Source of the DNA: Achromobacter pestifer
GTDB lineage: Bacteria > Pseudomonadota > Gammaproteobacteria > Burkholderiales > Burkholderiaceae_B
Assembly: GCF_902859625.1 (NCBI RefSeq)
Contig: NZ_CADIJX010000002.1
Location: 372,001 to 436,000, forward strand
Direction of reading: 5' to 3'
Length of the DNA: 64,000 nucleotides
Shown here in pieces: positions 50,151 to 59,386 of the stretch. The position numbers and the translations under genes are program-made. The notes beneath the pieces were generated by a model, which had not been told where the DNA came from, ran no database searches, and worked only from the letters and a program-made list of their open reading frames with translations. Numbering within the stretch: position 1 is the stretch's first letter; each line of letters begins with the position of its first letter.

Positions 50151-52259
50151 ATGCGAGCCGCCCCAATGCGTTCCGCTTCTTTGCTTCGCCAGCGCGGCAG
50201 CATCACCGTGGCTGTCGTATTCGCGGTGTTGGTGGGGTTGGTGTTGCTTGGGGTGGTGCATCTTGCCTACAGCTTCTACATGAAGCGAGAAATGCAGAAG
50301 GGGGCAGACCTGGCGGCCTTGTCGGCCGTCCAGGTGCTGGGCATGGGGGCGTCAGCGGATTGCGCGCGGGCGGTTACCGCAGGCCGCACCTCGGCATTGG
50401 CCAACGTGCCCGGTTTCTTCGATACGTTCACGGCGGCCAACGTCACCGTTGAGTGCAAGGTCTGGGATTCAAGCCGGGCCGACGCCACGGGGATGCATGT
50501 CTTCGATGCCACAAGCGGACAGCCGTTCAACGCCGTTCGCGTGACCGTGAGCAAAAGACTGACCAGCATCATTCCCAAGTTTTCAGCCGGTGCGGACAAC
50601 GGCACGCTGGTCACGACGACTGCCGTGGCCACGAGCACGGCGCCCGTCGCGGCCTTCACCGTGGGCTCGCGCCTGGTGCGGTTGGAGCGCGGCGGCCTGC
50701 TGTCGCAGTTGCTGGCCTCCGTCGGGGCGACGCCCGCGCAACTGGACGTGCTGGATGCGGCGGGCCTGGCCAGTGTCAACATCACGCCGTCGGGCTTGCT
50801 GAAGGCGCTGGGATTGCCATTGTCGGTGGCGACCGGCGTGGGCACGCCTGCGGAATTGGCGGCGGTGAATAACCTGACGCTGGGCCAGTTGCTGAACGCC
50901 ACGTTGACGGTGGTCAACCAGAGCGGCACCGCAGGCGCCAGCATCGGGCTGATCAACAACGCCATCAATACCGTGCTCGCCGTCATGCCGCTGAACCTGC
51001 CCGTCAAGCTGTTCGGTGATGGCGGCGTGCTGAACCTGTCGGTGGTGGGCGGTGACGCCACCGGGGCCTTGGCGGCGAACGTCAACGCACTGAATATTCT
51101 GGAAACCGCACTGGTCATTGCCAACGGCCAGAACCTGATCAACCTGGGCCTGAGCGTGCCCATCCTGGGGGTGGACGCCCGAGTGCGTGTCGTGGAGCCG
51201 CCTACGCTGGCCGTCGGCGGCATCGGCACGCAAGCCACCAGCGCGGGTATTCGCGTGTACCTGCGCGTCAATACCAGCAATATTCCGCTGATAGGGCCCT
51301 TGCTGGCGAATACGCTGAACACGTATGTGGATCTGCCCATCATCATCGACGTGGCGCAATCCACGGGCACGTTGACCAATCTGTGCCAGGCGCCGTTGAC
51401 GCAGTCGCAGGCCACCATCGCCGTGAACTCCTCGGTGGCGAACATCTGCCTGGGGCGCTTTCCGGGCATGTCGTCCAGCACGGACCAGAATGCGGCCAAC
51501 TTCGTCTCTTTAACCAATAGCTGCCAGCCCAGTTCGTTTGCCGCGATTCAGCGCTATCAGGTGTTGAATGTGCTGGGCATCCTGCCGCTGACCGCCAAGG
51601 TCACGCTGCCTGTCTTCAATTCCACTTCACCGGTCTCCGTCACGCTGACCGAGCCGCCGGGCACGCCGTCGACCCAGACGGTTACCGCAACGTCCATCAA
51701 CCTGGGCACGCTGGCCTCGAATCTGGCGGATGCCGTGATCGGCGGCATTCTGGGGGATCTCTTCAATACCGGAACGCCCTTGTCGGATGCGGAGCGCACG
51801 GCGCTGGCCACGAAATTGGTGGGCGGTGGCGGCAGCAACGCAGGCAAGTCGATTTCGCAGGTTTTCAATGACATACAGTGGTCCACGACTGCCCTGAACC
51901 AATTGGGCCAGCGCCTGAGTACGGGCGGCTTGACGGGGGTGCTGGGCGGGACGTTGCAGTTGGTGGGCAATATCCTGACCTCGCTGCTGGTGGCGCCGAT
52001 CAATGACGTGGTCTGCGCCCTGGGCATCACGCCAAGCGCCATCCGGCAGTGCCGTATCAACTCGGTTTCCGCTTTGGCGTTGAACGGCGGCTCTCAAGTC
52101 AGCGGCGTGCTGTCCATTGTCGTGAACTTGCTGCAACCGGTGCTGGCGCCGCTGTCGACGTTGCTGCAACAACTGCTCAACCTGCTTGGCCTGAGCGTCG
52201 GTCAGACCGATGTCTCGCTGCTGTCCGTGGATTGCGGCCAGCCCCGTTTGGTGTACTGA
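50151..52259 (+). CDS. tadG: TadG-like pilus assembly protein
   Basis: This ~702-residue protein has an N-terminal TadE/G helix ([23 protein letters not shown]) and the conserved [16 protein letters not shown] segment, as in TadG N-terminal domains. A long periplasmic region rich in Ala/Thr/Asn/Leu, with repeated hydrophobic blocks, follows. Near the end [22 protein letters not shown] is leucine-rich. A von Willebrand A metal site is not apparent. The start could also be ATG 50166 or TTG 50124. It is the last pilus component before the enhancer-binding protein gene. Confidence 0.8.
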   Translation: MRAAPMRSASLLRQRGSITVAVVFAVLVGLVLLGVVHLAYSFYMKREMQKGADLAALSAVQVLGMGASADCARAVTAGRTSALANVPGFFDTFTAANVTVECKVWDSSRADATGMHVFDATSGQPFNAVRVTVSKRLTSIIPKFSAGADNGTLVTTTAVATSTAPVAAFTVGSRLVRLERGGLLSQLLASVGATPAQLDVLDAAGLASVNITPSGLLKALGLPLSVATGVGTPAELAAVNNLTLGQLLNATLTVVNQSGTAGASIGLINNAINTVLAVMPLNLPVKLFGDGGVLNLSVVGGDATGALAANVNALNILETALVIANGQNLINLGLSVPILGVDARVRVVEPPTLAVGGIGTQATSAGIRVYLRVNTSNIPLIGPLLANTLNTYVDLPIIIDVAQSTGTLTNLCQAPLTQSQATIAVNSSVANICLGRFPGMSSSTDQNAANFVSLTNSCQPSSFAAIQRYQVLNVLGILPLTAKVTLPVFNSTSPVSVTLTEPPGTPSTQTVTATSINLGTLASNLADAVIGGILGDLFNTGTPLSDAERTALATKLVGGGGSNAGKSISQVFNDIQWSTTALNQLGQRLSTGGLTGVLGGTLQLVGNILTSLLVAPINDVVCALGITPSAIRQCRINSVSALALNGGSQVSGVLSIVVNLLQPVLAPLSTLLQQLLNLLGLSVGQTDVSLLSVDCGQPRLVY

Positions 52260-52308
52260 TGATGATGTTTGTGATTTCCGCTTCCCTTTTGCCAGCATGG
52301 TCCCAGCC

Positions 52309-53709
52309 ATGACTCAAAAATTCGCCCGCGACGAGTTCGACGTATACGTTTGGGAAGGCACTTCCGATATTGCCTCCCGGGCGGAGCGTTGCCTGGTCGG
52401 CATGGATGTCTCGTTGGTGCGTGCGGACGCGGGTACGGCGTTCCCGCCACCACGCGACCCGACGCGCCCGGCGGTGGCGCTGGTGTCGGTATCGGTGATG
52501 GGCGACAACCGCTTCAGCGGCTATGACTGGCTGGCGGTGCAGGCCATGCCGGTGATCTGGGTCGCGGCTGAAGCCCGGGGGCGCGATTCGCGCTATTACC
52601 CGCCCGAGTATTCCTACACCTTGCCGCTGTCGTTCACGACCGCTGATTTGCGCAAGCTGTTGTTTGAGTTGCTGGGAACGCTGGACCAGTTGAACCGCAC
52701 GGCGCCCAAGCGCGAGCAGGCGTTGATTGCCGTGTCCGAGTCGATGCGCGCACTGCTGGCCGAGGCCGAGATGTTTGCGGATTGCCGCAGCAACGCGCTG
52801 ATCCACGGTGAAACAGGCGTGGGCAAGGAGCGCATTGCCCGTCTGTTGCATGATCGGGCAGCCTGGTCGGACGGCCCCTTCGTGGCGGTCAATTGCGGCG
52901 CCATTCCCGAAGGCCTGTTTGAAGCGCATTTCTTCGGCCACGCAAAGGGCGCTTTCACCGGGGCGGTCGGTGCGCACAAGGGTTACTTCGAGCAGGCCAG
53001 CGGCGGTACGCTGTTCCTGGACGAAATCGGCGACTTGCCCTTGTATCAGCAGGTGAAGTTGCTGCGGGTGCTGGAGCAAAGCGCGGTCACGCGGCTGGGT
53101 TCCACCGTCGAGATACCGGTGGATTTCCGGCTGGTGGCTGCGACCAACAAGGACCTTCGGGTGCTGGTCGGCCAGGACGAGTTCCGGGCAGACCTGTATT
53201 ACCGCCTGGCGGTGATCGAATTGCGCATTCCCAACCTGGAACAGCGCGGACCCGAAGAGAAGATCGCTATTTTCCGAGCGCTGCTGGATCGCCTGGGCGG
53301 AGAGGGCGAGCCGCCGGATTGGCTGCTGGAGCGCGTGGCGCGCACCCGCTACGCGGGCAATGTGCGCGAGCTGTCCAACGTGGCGGAGCGCGTGGCGATC
53401 ATGCGCCGGCAGTTCAAAAGCTGGGACCAGGCACGAATTGAACGCATTTTTGACCAGATCGGCGAACCGCTGCGCGCCGCCGGCGCACTGGGCGGTACCA
53501 GCGCATTGTGCGAACCGCCCGTGTTCACCGACGCCGAACGCGCGGAACGCGCTCGTATCCTGGCTGCGCTGGACGTCAACGGCTGGCGCCGCCAGGACAC
53601 CGCCAATACCTTGGGCATCAGCCGCAAGGTGCTCTGGGAGAAGATGCGAAAACTGCATCTTGGGGGTGGCCAGGGCGAAACGGCAGAAGGGATTGTCGAG
53701 GCGTCCTGA
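52309..53709 (+). CDS. Sigma-54-dependent enhancer-binding regulator
   Basis: This ~466-residue activator has a central AAA+ domain with Walker A GETGVGKE (near 165-172), the sigma-54 contact loop GAFTGA (near 213), Walker [12 protein letters not shown] and an arginine-finger region, then a Fis-type HTH ([17 protein letters not shown]). The ~140-residue N-terminal region ([20 protein letters not shown]...) is not an evident receiver, PAS or GAF domain. It follows tadG by 49 bases and may control tad or other genes. Start candidates are ATG 52309 and 52297; 52309 was chosen with modest support. Confidence 0.85.
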   Translation: MTQKFARDEFDVYVWEGTSDIASRAERCLVGMDVSLVRADAGTAFPPPRDPTRPAVALVSVSVMGDNRFSGYDWLAVQAMPVIWVAAEARGRDSRYYPPEYSYTLPLSFTTADLRKLLFELLGTLDQLNRTAPKREQALIAVSESMRALLAEAEMFADCRSNALIHGETGVGKERIARLLHDRAAWSDGPFVAVNCGAIPEGLFEAHFFGHAKGAFTGAVGAHKGYFEQASGGTLFLDEIGDLPLYQQVKLLRVLEQSAVTRLGSTVEIPVDFRLVAATNKDLRVLVGQDEFRADLYYRLAVIELRIPNLEQRGPEEKIAIFRALLDRLGGEGEPPDWLLERVARTRYAGNVRELSNVAERVAIMRRQFKSWDQARIERIFDQIGEPLRAAGALGGTSALCEPPVFTDAERAERARILAALDVNGWRRQDTANTLGISRKVLWEKMRKLHLGGGQGETAEGIVEAS

Positions 53710-53725
53710 TCGTGCAATAGGGAAA

Positions 53726-53740
53726 GGCCCGTAGAGGGCC
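53726..53740 (+). terminator. Weak hairpin after the enhancer-binding protein gene
   Basis: GGCCC/GGGCC with a five-base loop lies 17 bases after the stop, without a T-run. Only weak termination is plausible. Confidence 0.3.
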
Positions 53741-53826
53741 ACAAATTTGCTCGCGGTGAATGTAAGTGGATCAACCGTGAGCGAAATAAATTGCTATAGT
53801 TCCGCAACGATTTTTTTGGGGAAGGC

Positions 53827-54540
53827 ATGAACGTCCAATTTATCCGTGCCGCCACTCGCATGGCGCTGTTAGGCGCGGCGTTGTCCGGCCTGGCGGCTTG
53901 CGCCAGCGCGCAATCCGAAGCGCCGCGGCCCACGGTTAAGCAGGTCGAGGACAAGCCCGACGCCGCGACGCCGGTGACCCCGCCGCCCGCCGCTGCTCCC
54001 GCAGCCGCCGCGCGGCCGTCTTCGACCGTGGCCGAATTGCAGGGGCTGATCCAGAATCGGCAGGTTTCCGAATTGCGTACGGCCTATAACGGCTCGTATG
54101 GTGCCAGCCTGTTGTTCAAGCCGGACGATCTGACCTATTACGTTGCCCTGTTCCAGCAGAAAGACTTTTGGCGCGTGCTGAAGACGGTGTCGGAAAAGCA
54201 GGCTGAAACCACGTATCGTGCTTTCGCGACGCAATCGGCCGATCTGGCCGAAGTGGACATCAAGCGCATCAAGCTTCAGGCTGAATACGCCCACGCCGAG
54301 AAACTGTTGGCCAGCCGCAACGCCCAGCTCAGCACCTTGCAGGCTGACCGTACGCTGCGCATGCAGCAGGAAGAGCAGGTTGCGGCACGCCAGGAGCAGT
54401 CGCGCCAGGAAGCCACGGCATTGGCCGATCAGCAAAAGGATGTGCGCCAGCAACTGCGCGATCTGCAACGCCAGATCGATTCCTTGCAGGCTCAGCAGGC
54501 ACAAATCGACGCCAGCCCGGCCGCCAAGCGCGGCAAGTAA
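53827..54540 (+). CDS. DUF2968 lipoprotein
   Basis: This 237-residue protein has a signal peptide with lipobox LAAC (about residue 25), a Pro/Ala linker and the DUF2968-type core (VSELRTAYNGSYGASLLFKPDDLTYYVALFQQKDFWRV, residues ~80-118), followed by a ~90-residue Glu/Gln-rich coiled coil. The family occurs in Burkholderiales and has no assigned function. The preceding AT-rich stretch has a TATAGT -10-like box. A terminator follows. Confidence 0.85.
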   Translation: MNVQFIRAATRMALLGAALSGLAACASAQSEAPRPTVKQVEDKPDAATPVTPPPAAAPAAAARPSSTVAELQGLIQNRQVSELRTAYNGSYGASLLFKPDDLTYYVALFQQKDFWRVLKTVSEKQAETTYRAFATQSADLAEVDIKRIKLQAEYAHAEKLLASRNAQLSTLQADRTLRMQQEEQVAARQEQSRQEATALADQQKDVRQQLRDLQRQIDSLQAQQAQIDASPAAKRGK

Positions 54541-54558
54541 GCGGCGTCATTCGCCAGA

Positions 54559-54580
54559 ACGGGCCTGCGGGCCCGTTTTT
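54559..54580 (+). terminator. Rho-independent terminator of the DUF2968 gene
   Basis: A 7-bp GC stem ACGGGCC/GGCCCGT with a short loop is followed by five T residues. Confidence 0.85.
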
Positions 54581-54668
54581 ACTTGGGGCGGCCCCCGTAT
54601 CACGCGGGGGATCGCACCCATTGCGGGGGCTTTCTTGTATTCTGGATGTCGGACCCCATATAGCAACC

Positions 54669-55127
54669 ATGGCTCTTAAAGTTTTCGATCTCCAGTGCGA
54701 ACACAGCCACATCTTTGAAGGCTGGTTCGGTTCGCACGAAGACTATGACGCGCAGCAGGCGCGTGGCCTGGTCACGTGCCCGGTTTGTGGGTCGGCCAGC
54801 ATTACCAAGCGTCTGTCGGCGCCGCGCCTGAACGTGTCGCATCTGCATGCGCCAGCTCAGCCGCCCGCCGTGCCAGCTGGCGCTTCCGAGGCCGAAAAAA
54901 TGGCTGCGTTGCAGGCCGTGGTGATGAAGCAGGTGCGGGCGTTGCTGCGCAATACCGAAAACGTCGGGCCACGGTTTGCGGAAGAGGCTCGCCGCATCCA
55001 TGAAGGCGATGCCGACGAGCGCCCCATCCGTGGCACCGCCACCCCGGAAGAACGCGAGGCGCTGGCCGATGACGGCATTGACGTCATGGCCGTGCCCGAT
55101 TTCCTGGATGACGAACGCTTGCAGTAA
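54669..55127 (+). CDS. DUF1178 family protein
   Basis: This 152-residue cytosolic protein has the DUF1178 pattern: MALKVFDLQCEHSHIFEGWFGSHEDY and the zinc-ribbon-like TCPVCGS near residues 37-43, then a charged helical middle and a conserved RPIRGTATPEEREALADDGIDVMAVP tail. The function is unknown. It ends at a bidirectional terminator facing efp. Confidence 0.85.
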   Translation: MALKVFDLQCEHSHIFEGWFGSHEDYDAQQARGLVTCPVCGSASITKRLSAPRLNVSHLHAPAQPPAVPAGASEAEKMAALQAVVMKQVRALLRNTENVGPRFAEEARRIHEGDADERPIRGTATPEEREALADDGIDVMAVPDFLDDERLQ

Positions 55128-55179
55128 AGCGTGGCAGCGAAGATTCGCGGCACTTGAGAGCGCGGTGGATACAGGCAAT

Positions 55180-55213
55180 AAAAAAGCCAGACCCCAAAAG
55201 GTCTGGCTTTTTT
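55180..55213. terminator. Bidirectional terminator between DUF1178 and efp
   Basis: A perfect GCCAGACC/GGTCTGGC stem is flanked by six A residues on one side and six T residues on the other, serving both convergent genes. Confidence 0.92.
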
Positions 55214-55229
55214 GTACCTGCTTGCCGGA

Positions 55230-55790
55230 TCAGTTGTTGACGCGGCTGCGGTATTCGTTCGTGCGGGTGTCGATTTCGATCTTGTCGCCGATGGCGCAGA
55301 ACAGCGGCACGTTCAGTTCGTAGCCGGTGTTGATCTTGGCCGGCTTGGTGACCTTGCCCGACGTATCGCCACGGACGGCGGGTTCGGTGTAGGTGATTTC
55401 GCGAACGAGCGTGGTGGGCAGTTCAACCGAGATGGCGCGGCCGTCGTAGAAGACCACTTCCACGGGCATCGCTTCTTCCAGGTAGTTCAGGGCATCGCCC
55501 ATGCTTTCCGCTTCGATTTCGTACTGGTTGTACTCTTCGTCCATGAAGACGTACATCGGGTCGCCGAAGTAGGAGTACGTGCACTCCTTGCGATCCAGTT
55601 GGACGACTTCAAACTTTTCGTCGGCCTTGTAGACCGATTCGCTGGCCGAGGCGGTCAAGAGGTTCTTGAACTTCAGCTTCACAACAGCAGCGTTACGGCC
55701 AGACTTGTTGTATTCGGCTTTCTGGACCACGAGGGGATCCTTGCCGACCATGATCACGTTGCCGACTCGCAATTCCTGAGCGGTTTTCAT
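55230..55790 (-). CDS. efp: Translation elongation factor P
   Basis: This 186-residue factor relieves ribosome stalling at polyproline. The modification loop reads [13 protein letters not shown], placing Arg32 where the E. coli protein has a beta-lysylated lysine. Arg32 is the residue rhamnosylated by EarP in Pseudomonas, Neisseria and relatives, and earP lies directly upstream. The three OB-like domains are of normal length. The start is preceded by GGAG. Confidence 0.96.
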   Translation of the reverse strand: MKTAQELRVGNVIMVGKDPLVVQKAEYNKSGRNAAVVKLKFKNLLTASASESVYKADEKFEVVQLDRKECTYSYFGDPMYVFMDEEYNQYEIEAESMGDALNYLEEAMPVEVVFYDGRAISVELPTTLVREITYTEPAVRGDTSGKVTKPAKINTGYELNVPLFCAIGDKIEIDTRTNEYRSRVNN

Positions 55791-55966
55791 CGATAAAACT
55801 CCGGGGGTGATGGGTGCACTCGCCGTGCTTGCAAAAAGCCGCCGTCGCGAATAAATACGAGCGATAGGGCAGGGCCAAAGACCCTGACAGCGGTTTCATG
55901 CACACCCCGGGAGGCGTCATTGTTGAGGCCCGACAAAATCCAGGGCGACTCAGAAAACTCTCTATT

Positions 55967-57079
55967 CTAACGTTTCTTGGCCAAGTCTGCGCAAAAGTCC
56001 GCCAGATTTTCGGCCAGATCGGGCAGGGCGGCTTGACTGGCATCCCAGCGTTGCGCGGCGTCGGACCAAGCTTGCCAGGAGTTGGGCGCCAGGGCTTGCG
56101 TCAGGGCGGCAGCAGTCTGGCCTGTTTCCGGCTGATTCCAGGCTCGAATCAGCGCCTGGGCCGTATCCGGGGCCGGATAGCGCGCCAACCAGGCCTCCAG
56201 TTTCTCCAGATGGATGTTCTGGTCTTGCGGGTAGATCTGCCATACCAGGGGGCGGGCTGCCCAGGCCGCACGGATGAAGGAGTCTTCGCCTCGCACGAAG
56301 TTCAGGTCGGCGCACCACAACAGACGATCGAAATCAGGCTGGGCCACGAAAGGCAGACGCGCCAGCAAAGGGGCGCCCGGCGCCGCACACGCGGGCTCCA
56401 GCCCAGGGGCGATGCCTTCGGGGGCCAACAGCACGCTGGGACGCGCGTCGGCCGCCAGTGCCTGGACCAGGGCGTCGGCGGGGGCCGTGGGATAGCAAAA
56501 CAGGGACACCGTGCGGGCACCGTCGCGGCGGCGCAACAGCAACGCTTCATCCACGCCCAGCGATCGCAGGAAGGCATTCTGCTGGTCCATCGACGCTTGC
56601 AGGGCATCGCGTTCGGCGCTTAGCCCAGGTTCGCGCAGCAGGCCGCCGGTGGCGGCAGTGAAACCGGGGAAGAAAAAATGCTTCACCAGGCCATCCGGCC
56701 GTTGGGACGGCAGGCCATGGCAGCTTTCCACCCAGGCTTCGGCGCTTAGATATTCCAGGTTGATCCAGGCGGGATGCACGCGGCGCATGCTGTCCACGAA
56801 CGTCTGCGGGGGATCGCAGGCGAATGCCTCGATGACGACGTCGCGCGCGGTGAGCGCGGGGTCTGGCGTGTCGGACCAATGCACGATGTCGACGCCGCCC
56901 AGACGCTGTCGCGCCGCCCGGCTATCGATGCCGGGCTGGATGCGAGCGAAGCTGGCCAGGTCATCCACCCATAGGCGGACATCCCAGCCGCGGCCTTGCG
57001 ACAGCCGCCGTGCCAGGCGCCAGCAGACGCCGATGTCGCCGTAGTTATCGACGACCCGGCAAAAAATGTCCGCTTGCAT
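55967..57079 (-). CDS. earP: Protein-arginine rhamnosyltransferase EarP
   Basis: This 370-residue glycosyltransferase-B enzyme attaches rhamnose from dTDP-rhamnose to Arg32 of EF-P. The signature start DNYGDIGVCWRLAR includes the conserved Asp11 and Asp15, and FVRGEDSFIRAAWAARPLVWQIYPQ carries Glu265. These match the catalytic residues described for the family (DUF2331). It lies 176 bases upstream of efp on the same strand, and its ATG is 6 bases after the DUF2863 stop. Confidence 0.95.
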   Translation of the reverse strand: MQADIFCRVVDNYGDIGVCWRLARRLSQGRGWDVRLWVDDLASFARIQPGIDSRAARQRLGGVDIVHWSDTPDPALTARDVVIEAFACDPPQTFVDSMRRVHPAWINLEYLSAEAWVESCHGLPSQRPDGLVKHFFFPGFTAATGGLLREPGLSAERDALQASMDQQNAFLRSLGVDEALLLRRRDGARTVSLFCYPTAPADALVQALAADARPSVLLAPEGIAPGLEPACAAPGAPLLARLPFVAQPDFDRLLWCADLNFVRGEDSFIRAAWAARPLVWQIYPQDQNIHLEKLEAWLARYPAPDTAQALIRAWNQPETGQTAAALTQALAPNSWQAWSDAAQRWDASQAALPDLAENLADFCADLAKKR

Positions 57080-57085
57080 GGCTGC

Positions 57086-58288
57086 TTAGTGGAACTTGGC
57101 AGGCGCGGCTTCGGCGTCTTCGGGCAATTCGGCGTGCACCAGTTCGCCCAGCGGATTCGGAAAATAGGGGGCGCCGCAGTCTTCGCAGTATTCGGCGGGC
57201 AACACGCCCGGGATGCGACGGACTTCGGTCACGCCATATTCCTTCAGCAAGGCCGCGATTTCGTCCACAACGTCGGGTTGGCCTTCGTCGGACGGCGATT
57301 CTTCCTCACGGCCGTACAAGGGCCACACGCAGCCGTAGTAGACGTCGTTACTGCTGCGCGCCGTGAACCCGATGCGGTATTCGTCGATGCGGCTTTCACC
57401 GCAGCCGGCCACCACTGCGCGCAATTGCGAGGCTTCCAGGCTGACGGCGCCTTCCAGCCAGCTGATGGCCGCGCGCAGCGACAAGGGGCGCACGCGCCGG
57501 TCGGCTTCGCGGTTGCTGACGTAATAGGCATCGGGCAGCAGTGCTTCAAAACCGCAGCCGGGCAACAGGGCCGCCAGGGTGGGCTGGGCTTGCGCGGCCC
57601 ATTGTTCCTGGCAAGCGTCGCGGCTGGCGTCGGCTTCGCCCAACTGTTCCTGCCAGCGGAAGATGGGCGCGTTTTCGGGCACGGCCACGGCGCCGACGAT
57701 ATAGCGCGTGTCCGCAAGCATGTTCGCGGTTTCGGCTTCCGTATTCAGCGCGGGCTTGGTGGTTTCGGCCCCCAGCGCCTGCGTACCCAGGCGTTGCAGC
57801 CACTGCCAGGTTTCGCCGAAGGTGCGCGGCATCTGGTCCACGCTGACCAGCATCGGCATCAGGGCGGTCTGCGCCTGGCTGGACAGTACGTGGCCATGCA
57901 GCTGGGCCAGCAGGGCTTGCTGGGCGGGGGCGGCGATGGGACCGGTGGGGATCGCGTAACGGGTCCAGGCGACAATCGGCGCGACGATCAGCAAGATGTC
58001 GTACCGGACGCCGTTCTTTTCCATCTTCATCGATTCGGACAGGGTTTCCGCTTGTTCGATCAAGACTTCGTAGGCGCCTATGTCGCTTTGCGCAAGGTGG
58101 TCCAGGGCCGCCTCCAACGGGGCGTCCTGGCCAGCCTTGAGCAGCTTGGGAATCGCTTCGCCAAGCTGGTTCTCCCAGAACACGTCTTCGACGCGGCTGC
58201 CCGAGCGGTTGAGCGCCTGGGCAAGCGCCACCAGGCGGTTCGCGTCACGGGTCATGCGGGGAGCGGATTGGCTGCGGGATCGGGCCAT
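57086..58288 (-). CDS. DUF2863 family protein
   Basis: This 400-residue cytosolic protein matches the DUF2863 family as I recall it: a helical N half, then RIDEYRIGFTARSSNDVYYGCVWPLYG and a C-terminal CEDCGAPYFPNPLGELVHAELPED segment with a Cys-x2-Cys pair that may bind metal. Function is unknown. It overlaps operonically with earP (6-base gap) and is divergent from the dioxygenase. A role in the EF-P pathway is only guilt by association. Confidence 0.8.
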   Translation of the reverse strand: MARSRSQSAPRMTRDANRLVALAQALNRSGSRVEDVFWENQLGEAIPKLLKAGQDAPLEAALDHLAQSDIGAYEVLIEQAETLSESMKMEKNGVRYDILLIVAPIVAWTRYAIPTGPIAAPAQQALLAQLHGHVLSSQAQTALMPMLVSVDQMPRTFGETWQWLQRLGTQALGAETTKPALNTEAETANMLADTRYIVGAVAVPENAPIFRWQEQLGEADASRDACQEQWAAQAQPTLAALLPGCGFEALLPDAYYVSNREADRRVRPLSLRAAISWLEGAVSLEASQLRAVVAGCGESRIDEYRIGFTARSSNDVYYGCVWPLYGREEESPSDEGQPDVVDEIAALLKEYGVTEVRRIPGVLPAEYCEDCGAPYFPNPLGELVHAELPEDAEAAPAKFH

Positions 58289-58531
58289 AACTTCGGGGGA
58301 CGTCCAGTAAGTGTGTAACGACGTAGTTTAACGCTCGCGGCGCGCGCTGGCATGAGGGCGAACCTGGCGACCGCGCAAGTGCCATCGCAAGTGCGGGCGG
58401 GAAAGGCCATCGGCGATGGTGTTTCCAGATTGGTGCTGAAATGGCAACAGATCATCCCCATCGAAGGGGTTTATTGCTGATTGGAAACGTCCGAAAATGT
58501 ACTCATCAACTTGATTCCTGGAGGCATCGCC

Positions 58532-59308
58532 ATGCGTTGGCCTACGCTTTTTGTTTCCCACGGTTCGCCCATGCTGGCCGTGGAACCGGGCCTGACGGGC
58601 CCCGCGCTTGCGGACTGGAGCATTGCTCAAGGCCGCAAGCCCCGTGGCATCCTGGTGGTCTCGCCGCACTGGATGGGCGAAGGGTTGGCGTTGTCGACTC
58701 GTGATCAGCAGGTGGCCTGGCATGATTTTGGCGGATTTCCGCCCGAGCTCTACACCTTGCAGTATGCGGCGCCGGGGTCCCCTGAGCTGGCGGCGCGGGT
58801 GCAGGCCCTGCTGGCCGGTTCGGGCATTGCCGCTGACCGGGACCCGCGTCGTCCGTTGGACCACGGCGCCTGGGTGCCGCTGCGCTATCTATACCCCGAT
58901 GTGGATGTGCCGGTGGTGCAGTTGTCGCTGGACATGGGGCGCGACGCCGCCGGTCAGCTGGCGTTGGGCCGCGCGTTGGCGCCACTGCGCGACGAAGACA
59001 TCCTGATCATTGGGTCGGGCTCGTTGACGCACAATTTGCGTCATGTGCGGATGCCACAGAATGCACCCGTCGTGCCCTATGTGCCGGCGTTTCAGGATTG
59101 GTATGCGCAACACTTGGCAGAGCACGATGTGCCGGCCTTGCTGGACTGGCAGGCGCAGGCGCCAGGGGCCATGCAGGCGCATCCGCACGACGACCACCTG
59201 ATGCCGCTGTATGTGGCGCTGGGCGCGGGCGGCGCATCCGCCAAGCGGCTGATCGACGAGGTCTCCTATGGCGCGCTGGCCATGGACGCTTATCAGTTTG
59301 ACGACTAG
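58532..59308 (+). CDS. Extradiol ring-cleavage dioxygenase (LigB/DODA family)
   Basis: This 258-residue class III extradiol dioxygenase-like protein has FVSHGSPML (first His), VVSPHWMGEGLALST, RPLDHGAWVPLRYLYPDVDVPVVQLSL and a late HPHDDHLMPLYVALGA. These are the metal and catalytic residues of the DODA/YgiD group, which use Zn or Fe with catecholic substrates. The ATG at 58532 has GGAGG upstream. It is divergent from DUF2863 and ends in a terminator. The substrate is not decidable from sequence. Confidence 0.88.
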   Translation: MRWPTLFVSHGSPMLAVEPGLTGPALADWSIAQGRKPRGILVVSPHWMGEGLALSTRDQQVAWHDFGGFPPELYTLQYAAPGSPELAARVQALLAGSGIAADRDPRRPLDHGAWVPLRYLYPDVDVPVVQLSLDMGRDAAGQLALGRALAPLRDEDILIIGSGSLTHNLRHVRMPQNAPVVPYVPAFQDWYAQHLAEHDVPALLDWQAQAPGAMQAHPHDDHLMPLYVALGAGGASAKRLIDEVSYGALAMDAYQFDD

Positions 59309-59325
59309 CTCATCCGCCCCGATGT

Positions 59326-59362
59326 AAAAAAGCCCCGGAACCGCAAGGTTCCGGGGCTTTCT
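59326..59362. terminator. Bidirectional terminator between the dioxygenase and acnA
   Basis: The stem AAAGCCCCGGAACC/GGTTCCGGGGCTTT (4-base loop) is preceded by A residues and followed by T residues, serving both convergent genes. Confidence 0.92.
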
Positions 59363-59386
59363 TCATTGCAACGGCCGGAGTGGGAC

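Noticed and set aside
53736-53751. Possible -24/-12 site before the DUF2968 gene
   Set aside because: GG-N10-GC spacing and a TTGCT -12 box are present, but the -24 box is poor (GGGCCA) and overlaps a hairpin; a TATAGT -10 box nearer the gene is more likely.
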